From assembly GCF_009763245.1 (NCBI RefSeq), contig NZ_WKJZ01000001.1, positions 946,455 to 1,010,454 on the forward strand: a stretch of DNA of 64,000 nucleotides, in the 5' to 3' direction. Positions 58,531 to 64,000 of this stretch are shown one piece after another (position 1 is the first letter of the stretch; each line of letters starts with the position of its first letter). A model generated the notes under the pieces. That model ran no database searches and was not told where the DNA came from. It saw nothing but the letters and a program-made list of their open reading frames with translations. This stretch comes from Pseudomonas xionganensis (GTDB lineage Bacteria > Pseudomonadota > Gammaproteobacteria > Pseudomonadales > Pseudomonadaceae). Both the position numbers and the translations under genes were made by a program.

Positions 58531-59598
58531 ATGACCGCCCTGAAGAACGATCGCTTCCTTCGCGCCCTGCTCAAGCAACCCGTTGATGTCACCCCGGTGT
58601 GGATGATGCGTCAGGCTGGTCGGTATCTGCCTGAGTACCGCGCGACCCGGGCCAAGGCCGGTGATTTTGTCAGCCTGATGAAGAACCCCGAGCTGGCTTG
58701 CGAGGTCACCATCCAGCCCCTGGATCGCTACCCGCAGATCGACGCCGCGATTCTGTTCTCCGATATCCTGACCATCCCCGATGCCATGGGTCAGGGCCTG
58801 TACTTCGAGACTGGCGAAGGCCCGCGCTTCAAGAAGGTGATCAGCAGCATGGCCGATATCGAGGCCCTGCCGATTCCCGATGCGGAGCAGGACCTGGGCT
58901 ATGTGATGGACGCGGTGCGCACCATCCGCCGCGAGCTGAACGGCCGTGTGCCGCTGATCGGCTTTACCGGCAGCCCCTGGACCCTGGCCACCTATATGGT
59001 CGAAGGCGGCTCCAGCAAGGATTTCCGCAAGTCCAAGGCCATGCTCTACGACAACCCCCAGGCCATGCACGCGCTGCTGGATAAACTGGCGCGGTCGATC
59101 ACCGCCTACCTCAATGGCCAGATCAAGGCAGGCGCCCAGGCGGTGCAGATCTTCGACTCCTGGGGCGGGGCGCTGTCGGCGGCGGCTTACCAGGAGTTCT
59201 CCCTGCGCTATATGCAGCAGATCATTGACGGCCTGATCCGCGAACACGACGGACGTCGCGTGCCGGTGATTCTGTTTACCAAGGGTGGTGGCCTGTGGCT
59301 GGAATCCATGGCTGACAGCGGCGCCGAAGCCCTGGGCCTGGACTGGACCTGCGATATCGGCAGTGCCCGCGCCCGTGTCGGCGCCAAGGTGGCGCTGCAG
59401 GGCAATATGGACCCGAGCGTGCTGTACGCCAACCCGGCGGCGATACGCGCCGAGGTAGGACGTATCCTGGCGGCCTATGGCCAGGGCAGTGGCCATGTCT
59501 TCAACCTTGGCCACGGCATCACCCCAGAAGTGAACCCGGAGCATGCTCGCGCCTTCTTCGAGGCGGTGCATGAGCTGTCGGCGCAGTACCACAACTAG
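58531..59598 (+). CDS. hemE: Uroporphyrinogen decarboxylase
   Basis: The 355-residue enzyme carries both family signatures: [16 protein letters not shown] near the start and [17 protein letters not shown] about residue 150. It removes four carboxyl groups from uroporphyrinogen III to make coproporphyrinogen III. The ATG at 58531 is chosen by family comparison. It is followed by a long repeat palindrome. Confidence 0.98.
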   Translation: MTALKNDRFLRALLKQPVDVTPVWMMRQAGRYLPEYRATRAKAGDFVSLMKNPELACEVTIQPLDRYPQIDAAILFSDILTIPDAMGQGLYFETGEGPRFKKVISSMADIEALPIPDAEQDLGYVMDAVRTIRRELNGRVPLIGFTGSPWTLATYMVEGGSSKDFRKSKAMLYDNPQAMHALLDKLARSITAYLNGQIKAGAQAVQIFDSWGGALSAAAYQEFSLRYMQQIIDGLIREHDGRRVPVILFTKGGGLWLESMADSGAEALGLDWTCDIGSARARVGAKVALQGNMDPSVLYANPAAIRAEVGRILAAYGQGSGHVFNLGHGITPEVNPEHARAFFEAVHELSAQYHN

Positions 59599-59609
59599 TC
59601 GGCGAAGCT

Positions 59610-59663
59610 GTAGGAGCGGGCCATGCCCGCGAAAGCGCTATCGCGGGCATGGCCCGCTCCTAC
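59610..59663. repeat. REP-type palindrome (GTAGGAGCGGGC family)
   Basis: Two arms of 23 bases (59610-59632, 59641-59663) are perfect inverted copies with an 8-base loop. This GTAGGAGCGGGC...GCCCGCTCCTAC element is the best known dispersed intergenic repeat of Pseudomonas genomes. It lies between the converging hemE and cytochrome c genes. Confidence 0.92.
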
Positions 59664-59680
59664 GGGAAGAAACATAAAAC

Positions 59681-59702
59681 AAAGGCCGCTAATGCGGCCT
59701 TT
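59681..59702 (-). terminator. Terminator of the cytochrome c transcript
   Basis: AAAGGCCGC and GCGGCCTTT form a 9-bp stem with a four-base loop. On the minus strand it is followed by TGTTTTATG, giving a better T-run than on the plus strand, so it mainly serves the minus-strand genes whose last stop is at 59721. Confidence 0.75.
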
Positions 59703-59720
59703 GCGTTGTCTACGTATTGC

Positions 59721-60050
59721 TCAGGGCTTGCGCAAGTCGCGCACGGCCTTGACCAGCGCCTGCTGCTCGGCCTCGCTGAGCTTGCCCGCGTAGGCGGGCA
59801 TGGCGCCCGGGCCCTTGGCAATGGCGTCGAGGATATCGCGGTCGCTGTTGCTGTCCTGCCACTTGGCCTTGCTCAGATTCTGCGCGAAGTACAGCCAGCC
59901 GCGCAGGGTATTGGCGCGGCCATCGCTGCCATGGCATTTGCCACAGTGCTGACGATACAGCTGGGCACCGTCAGGCTCGGCCATGGCCGGCAGGCTGTTG
60001 CTCAGGCCGAGAAGGCCCAGCAGCAGGGCCAGGGCCGGCTTATTTGACAT
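59721..60050 (-). CDS. Small periplasmic cytochrome c
   Basis: The 109-residue protein has a signal peptide ending PAMA and one heme-binding CGKCH (Cys36, Cys39, His40), with a possible methionine ligand in GAMPAY. The size and layout are of class I cytochromes of the c5/cbb3-III type. Partner unknown. It overlaps the upstream secreted-protein gene by 11 bases. Confidence 0.88.
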   Translation of the reverse strand: MSNKPALALLLGLLGLSNSLPAMAEPDGAQLYRQHCGKCHGSDGRANTLRGWLYFAQNLSKAKWQDSNSDRDILDAIAKGPGAMPAYAGKLSEAEQQALVKAVRDLRKP

Positions 60051-60483
60051 TGGCCAGGCTGCCTTTGAGGGCCACGCCTGCCATCACTGCGCCGGCATGG
60101 CATTCGTACTTCTGGCTGTCCTTGTACTCGACATGCTTGTAGTTGCTGGCGATATCCACCACTGCATTGGCGCCGGCGGCCTTGGCAGCCTTCTGCAGGT
60201 GGATCAGAGCCGATTGCAGGGCCCAGCTGCAGGCGGCTTCGTCAGTCTTGTTGAAGGCGTTGGTCTTCTTGCTGGTGGTCACCCCGGCGCGTACCACGCT
60301 CACCTTGCCGGCCGGCTTGTTGCCTGCCAGGTAGAACTTCACGCTGCCGTCGAGGCGCCCGGCGTTCAGGGCTTCCTGCATCGCTGTGTCGAACGGCAGA
60401 AAGTGGGTGGTGTCGCGGGCCTGGCTGACCGCCGGCAACAGGCTGAAGCAGGCGGCGGCAAGGATCCAGTGCTTGGCTTTCAT
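60040..60483 (-). CDS. Small secreted protein, RcsF/YbjQ-like pattern
   Basis: The 147-residue protein has a signal peptide (AACFSLLPAVSQA) and a mature domain with two cysteines (Cys in AACSWALQ and in YECHAGAV). The run ALIHLQKAAKAAGANAVVDI followed by a beta strand and CHAGAVMAGVAL recalls the helix-strand core of RcsF and YbjQ-like domains. Similar proteins are sometimes labelled excinuclease ATPase subunit, for which there is no support: no Walker motif is present. Function unknown. Confidence 0.72.
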   Translation of the reverse strand: MKAKHWILAAACFSLLPAVSQARDTTHFLPFDTAMQEALNAGRLDGSVKFYLAGNKPAGKVSVVRAGVTTSKKTNAFNKTDEAACSWALQSALIHLQKAAKAAGANAVVDIASNYKHVEYKDSQKYECHAGAVMAGVALKGSLANVK

Positions 60484-60555
60484 GGGGTGACTCCTTTCTT
60501 GTGGGTTTTCAGGTCAGGGTGTTGCGCAAAAAAGTCAGTGTAATCCAGCTCGCGC

Positions 60556-61791
60556 TCAAGCCCAGCGCTTGAAGATCAGCGAAGTATTGACTCCACCAAA
60601 GGCAAAGTTGTTGTTCATCACATACTCATGCTGCATCGCCCGGAACTCGCCGCGCAGGTAGTCCAGCTCGCCGCAGGCCGGGTCGATCTCGTCCAGGTTC
60701 AGGGTCGGCACATAACGGTCTGAATTCATCATTTCGATACTGAACCAGGACTCCAGCGCGCCGCAGGCTCCCAGGGTGTGGCCCAGGTAGCTTTTCTGCG
60801 AGCTGATCGGCATCTGGCTGCCGAACAGTTCCTGGGTAGCCAGGGTCTCGGCCACGTCGCCCTGCTCGGTGGCGGTGCCGTGGCCGTTGACATAGCCGAT
60901 GGCGGCGGGCGCCAGGCCGGCATCCTGCAGCGCCAGCTCCATGGCCCCGCGCATGGTCGCCTGCACCGGCTTGGTCGCGTGCTGGCCATCGGCGTTGCAG
61001 CCAAAACCGACGATCTCGGCGTGGATGGTGGCGCCCCGGGCCAGGGCGTGTTCCAGCTCTTCGAGCACCAGGATGCCGGCCCCTTCGCCGATCACCAGGC
61101 CGTCGCGGCCGCTGTCATAGGGACGCGGCGAGCTGTGCGGGGCGTCGTTCTTCAGGCTGGTGGCGTACAGCGCATCGAAGACCATGGCCTCGGTGGGGCA
61201 GAGTTCCTCGGCGCCACCGGCCAGCATCATCGGCAGGCGGCCGAACTTGATCGCTTCATAGGCATAGCCGATGCCCTGGCTGCCGCTGGTGCAGGCGCTG
61301 GAGGTGGGGATCAGGCGGCCCTTGAGGCCGAAGAAGATGCTGATATTGGCCGCCGTGGTGTGCGGCATCATGCGGATATAGGAGTTGGCGTTGAGGCCGT
61401 CCGCCACGGAATTGAGCAGCATATTGCCGAAGGCCTTGATCTCGTCGGTGCTGCCGGTGGAGGAACCGCAGGCCACGCCCATGCGCCCGTCCTGGATGCG
61501 TTCGTCGCCGAGCAGGCCGGCGTGCTCCAGGGCGCGTTCGGCGGCATACACGGCCAGCTTGGAGACGCGGCCCATGCTGCGGGTCTGCTTGCGGTTCCAG
61601 TGTTTGGGCTGGACGAAGTCGTCCACCGGACCGCCGAGGCGGGTGTTCAGCTCGCTGAACCTGTCCCACTCGTGCATATAGCGGATGCCGCTCTTGCCGG
61701 CCTTGAAGGCCGCCGCAATGGTCGGCCAGTCGCTGCCCAGCGAGGTCACCCCGGCCATGCCGGTGACTACAACCCGTTTGCATCCGTTCAT
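60556..61791 (-). CDS. apeR: Beta-ketoacyl-ACP synthase, ApeR-like
   Basis: The 411-residue ketosynthase starts at the ATG at 61791, overlapping the apeQ stop as TGATG. The catalytic set is complete: cysteine in SSACTSGSQG, histidine in VNGHGTATEQGD and histidine in YLGHTLGACGALES. The order KS, dehydratase, reductase, KS in this minus-strand operon is that of apeO-apeP-apeQ-apeR in aryl polyene clusters. ApeR starts or supports the chain extension in APE synthesis. It is the last gene of the cluster. Confidence 0.85.
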   Translation of the reverse strand: MNGCKRVVVTGMAGVTSLGSDWPTIAAAFKAGKSGIRYMHEWDRFSELNTRLGGPVDDFVQPKHWNRKQTRSMGRVSKLAVYAAERALEHAGLLGDERIQDGRMGVACGSSTGSTDEIKAFGNMLLNSVADGLNANSYIRMMPHTTAANISIFFGLKGRLIPTSSACTSGSQGIGYAYEAIKFGRLPMMLAGGAEELCPTEAMVFDALYATSLKNDAPHSSPRPYDSGRDGLVIGEGAGILVLEELEHALARGATIHAEIVGFGCNADGQHATKPVQATMRGAMELALQDAGLAPAAIGYVNGHGTATEQGDVAETLATQELFGSQMPISSQKSYLGHTLGACGALESWFSIEMMNSDRYVPTLNLDEIDPACGELDYLRGEFRAMQHEYVMNNNFAFGGVNTSLIFKRWA

Positions 61792-62519
61792 CAGCACAGC
61801 CCACCGTTTACTGCGAGGACCTGGCGGGTGATATAGGCCGCCTCCTCGCTCATCAGAAAATTCACCGCGCCGGCCACCTCTTCCGGGGTGCCCATGCGCG
61901 CAGCCGGAACCATCTTGAGGATGTCCTCGATGGGCACATCGGCATCGAGGATCTCGGTATCGATCAGCCCCGGGGCCACGCAGTTGACCGTGATCTTGCG
62001 CTTGCCCAGCTCGATGGCCAGGGCTTTGGCCGCGCCGATAATGCCGGCCTTGGAGGCGCTGTAGTTGACCTGGCCACGGTTGCCGATCAGCCCGGACACC
62101 GAAGTGATGCAGACGATGCGCCCGGCCTTGCGGCGGCGGATCATGGGCATGGTCAGCGGATGCAGCACATTGTAGAAGCCGTCCAGATTGGTGCGTAGCA
62201 CGCTGTCCCAGTCATCCTCGGACAGTGCCGGGAAGGCGCCGTCGCGGGTCAACCCTGCATTACAGACGACCCCATAATAGGCGCCATGTTGCTCCACATC
62301 GGTCTCCAGCGCCGCGCGGCAGGCCACGCGGTCGGACACATCGAATTGCAGGATGCGCGCCTGTTGGCCCAGCTCAAGAATCTGCGCCTGCACCGCTTCG
62401 GCTTCCTCGCGGCGGGCGCGGCAGTGCAGCACGATGTCATAGCCGCTCTTGGCCAGACGCAGGGCAATGGCGCGGCCGATACCACGGCTGGAACCGGTGA
62501 CCAGAATGGTTTCGCTCAT
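61791..62519 (-). CDS. apeQ: 3-ketoacyl-ACP reductase, ApeQ-like (FabG family)
   Basis: The ATG at 62519 (ATGA overlap with apeP) gives a 242-residue short-chain dehydrogenase: TGSSRGIGRAIAL nucleotide motif, NAG in VCNAGLTRDGAF, catalytic serine in CITSVSGLIG and YSASK. It reduces the ketoacyl-ACP intermediates with NADPH. The long open frame upstream is a shadow of apeP. Confidence 0.88.
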   Translation of the reverse strand: MSETILVTGSSRGIGRAIALRLAKSGYDIVLHCRARREEAEAVQAQILELGQQARILQFDVSDRVACRAALETDVEQHGAYYGVVCNAGLTRDGAFPALSEDDWDSVLRTNLDGFYNVLHPLTMPMIRRRKAGRIVCITSVSGLIGNRGQVNYSASKAGIIGAAKALAIELGKRKITVNCVAPGLIDTEILDADVPIEDILKMVPAARMGTPEEVAGAVNFLMSEEAAYITRQVLAVNGGLC

Positions 62520-62980
62520 AAAGGCTGTTCCTGAAAGTCTTCCTGAAGATAGCTGGCCACCTGGGGTGGACGGAATACGTTGAGACGGGCCATGGCCTCG
62601 ATGCCCGGGCCGCGCAGCTGGCACTCGAACACGCCCATGCCGTTGTCGTCCTGCAGCGAGCGGGTCGCATGAATATGCAGCTCGGCGCCCAAGGGGAAGC
62701 GCTCGACATTGCACTCATATTTGCGCGTACCGAGGAGAAAGCCCAGCTCCACCGGCGCACCGGCCAGGCGTGCCTGGTAGCCGGCGTAGGCGGCGATGCT
62801 CTGGGCCATCAGCTCGATGCCGACCCAGGCCGGCAGGCTGCCATCGGCCTGGCTAAACAGGCCGCCAGCGCGGACAGTGAGCTGGGTTTCGATATCCTCG
62901 TCGCCGCAGCGCAGCAGCCGGTCGATCAGGATCATATCGGCGGCGTGGGGGATCAGCTCGGCGATCGGCCACTGGCTCAT
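62516..62980 (-). CDS. apeP: Hotdog 3-hydroxyacyl-ACP dehydratase, ApeP-like
   Basis: The 154-residue product begins with IPHAADMILIDRLLRCGDED, the FabA/FabZ-type segment, and WVGIELMAQSIAAYAGYQARLAG, the hotdog central helix. It would remove water from the hydroxyacyl-ACP so that a conjugated polyene forms. It overlaps both neighbours by four bases. Confidence 0.85.
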   Translation of the reverse strand: MSQWPIAELIPHAADMILIDRLLRCGDEDIETQLTVRAGGLFSQADGSLPAWVGIELMAQSIAAYAGYQARLAGAPVELGFLLGTRKYECNVERFPLGAELHIHATRSLQDDNGMGVFECQLRGPGIEAMARLNVFRPPQVASYLQEDFQEQPL

Positions 62981-64000
62981 GGCGCGTCCCCCAGCAGCAG
63001 GCTGATATTGTTGCCGCCAAAGGCAAAGGAGTTGCTCATCAGACGGCGCGGGTGCTTAGTGCTCAGTTGCGTGCCGGTATTGACCAGATTCAGTGTCGGC
63101 AAAGCCGGGTCGGCCTGACCATCCCACAGGTGTGGCGGTAGGCAATGCTCCGGGTTGTATGGGCTCAGGGTCAGCCAGCAGAAGGCCGCTTCCAGGGCAC
63201 CGGCCGCGCCCAGGGTGTGGCCGACCATGGCCTTGCTGGAGGAGCAGGGCACCCCGTTGGGGAATATGGCCTGCACGGCATGGCTTTCCATGGCGTCGTT
63301 ATGCAGGGTGGCGGTGCCATGCAGGTTCAGGTAATCGACCTGCTCGGCGCTGATCCCGGCCGCAGTCAGGGCTTTTTCCATGGCCGCCTGGGCACCAAGG
63401 CCATCGGGCTGCGGCGCGGAGATATGGTGGGCGTCGCAGCTGGCGCCGCCGCCCAGCAGGCTGATCGGCTCGCTGCCGGGCAGCGCTTCCTTGCTCATCA
63501 GAAACAGCGCCGCGCCTTCACCGATATTGATGCCCTGGCGGTTGGCCGAGAAGGGCTGGCAAGGTTCGGCCGAAACGGCCTCCAGGGCGGAAAACCCATT
63601 GAGGGTCAGGCGGCACAGGCTGTCCACGCCGCCACAGAGTACCGCATCGCAAAGCCCCAGATTGATCAGGCGCTGGGCACTAAGCAGGGCCCGCGCCCCG
63701 GATGTGCAGGCGGTGGAGATCACGTAGCTGGGGCCGCCCAATCCCAGCCAGTCGCTGAGAAAGGCGGCCGGCGCCGTCAGCTCCTGCTGGGCATAGTCAT
63801 AGCTGGCCGGCAGCTCGCCGTGCTGCTGGTGCTGGGCAATGCCCTGGCTGGCTTCTTCGATGCCCGAGGTGCTGGTGCCGAGAATCACGCCGATGCGCCC
63901 GGCACCGAACTGGGCGATGGCGGCGCGGATCTCGCTTTCGATTTCCAGGGCAGCGGCCAGCAGCAGCTGGTTATTGCGGCTGGCTGGATGGCCGGGCAAG
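62977..64000 (-). CDS. apeO: Beta-ketoacyl-ACP synthase, ApeO-like (partial, 5' end outside window)
   Basis: The reading frame runs off the right edge; about 50-60 N-terminal residues are probably missing. The cysteine in STACTSGARALL, histidine in NLHGTATLHNDAMES and histidine in VGHTLGAAGALEA are present, with NSFAFGGNNISL at the end. With a chain-length factor (ApeC) ApeO extends the polyene. The first visible residues match the ...PASRNNQLLLAA region of ApeO proteins. Confidence 0.85.
   Translation of the reverse strand, partial: LPGHPASRNNQLLLAAALEIESEIRAAIAQFGAGRIGVILGTSTSGIEEASQGIAQHQQHGELPASYDYAQQELTAPAAFLSDWLGLGGPSYVISTACTSGARALLSAQRLINLGLCDAVLCGGVDSLCRLTLNGFSALEAVSAEPCQPFSANRQGINIGEGAALFLMSKEALPGSEPISLLGGGASCDAHHISAPQPDGLGAQAAMEKALTAAGISAEQVDYLNLHGTATLHNDAMESHAVQAIFPNGVPCSSSKAMVGHTLGAAGALEAAFCWLTLSPYNPEHCLPPHLWDGQADPALPTLNLVNTGTQLSTKHPRRLMSNSFAFGGNNISLLLGDAP

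Noticed and set aside
60040-60483. Excinuclease ATPase subunit
   Set aside because: The protein is a 147-residue secreted domain with no Walker motif or zinc finger; the label seems to be a carried-over error.

Overview
The window is a chromosomal segment of a high-GC gammaproteobacterium, almost certainly a Pseudomonas in the broad sense. The reasons are gene order and protein sequence: hisIE-tatABC-rsmE, ubiE-ubiJ-ubiB, the medium-chain-length PHA locus (phaC1-phaZ-phaC2-phaD facing phaI-phaF), hslVU, argS-priA-rpmE, maeB-ponA, pilMNOPQ-aroK-aroB, gltB-gltD and hemE follow one another as in Pseudomonas chromosomes. I recognised no tRNA, rRNA, CRISPR array, integrase or insertion sequence. 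The species cannot be named from the sequence alone.

Layout. 1-3.1 kb: tail of a diguanylate cyclase, fbp, a DUF924 protein and two small lipoproteins (one a Blc-type lipocalin). 3.1-11.7 kb: an accessory lipid or secondary-metabolite island made of two convergent operons. The plus operon carries a DarA-like flavodoxin-fold aromatase, a DarB-like ketosynthase, a small unknown protein and a BtrH-like acyltransferase. The minus operon carries a hotdog dehydratase, an ABC-2 exporter (ATPase and permease), an acyl carrier protein, a ketosynthase and a chain-length-factor-like partner. Together they look like a machine that builds fatty chains on an ACP, joins them into a dialkylresorcinol-type ring, probably acylates the product and exports it. 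11.8-16.1 kb: an ICMT-like methyltransferase, a lipoprotein, pip, dtd and a 7TM-DISM diguanylate cyclase. 16.2-22.1 kb: rsmE, tatCBA, hisE, hisI, ubiB, ubiJ, ubiE (all minus strand).

22.2-29.5 kb: the PHA locus, with a PHA-system protein, a 75-bp tandem repeat array, phasins PhaI and PhaF, the regulator PhaD, synthases PhaC2 and PhaC1 and the depolymerase PhaZ. An 18-bp palindrome occurs upstream of both phaC1 and phaI and is a good candidate PhaD operator; a Crc/Hfq-type motif lies in the first codons of phaC1. 29.9-43.7 kb: housekeeping genes (DUF971, hslU, hslV with a heat-shock-like promoter, a SPOR protein, argS, priA, rpmE, a nuclease, an M48 protease lipoprotein, maeB, ponA). 43.9-52.1 kb: pilMNOPQ, aroK, aroB and an AAA/SPOR protein. 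52.3-59.6 kb: gltB, gltD, hemE.

59.7-64.0 kb: a small cytochrome c, a small secreted protein, and the 3' end of an aryl polyene (APE) type cluster (apeO-apeP-apeQ-apeR order) running off the right edge. The DAR-like island near the left end and the APE genes at the right end are both ACP-dependent lipid pathways. In flexirubins and arcuflavin the products of such pathways are joined as an ester, so a split APE-dialkylresorcinol hybrid pathway is the most interesting hypothesis here.
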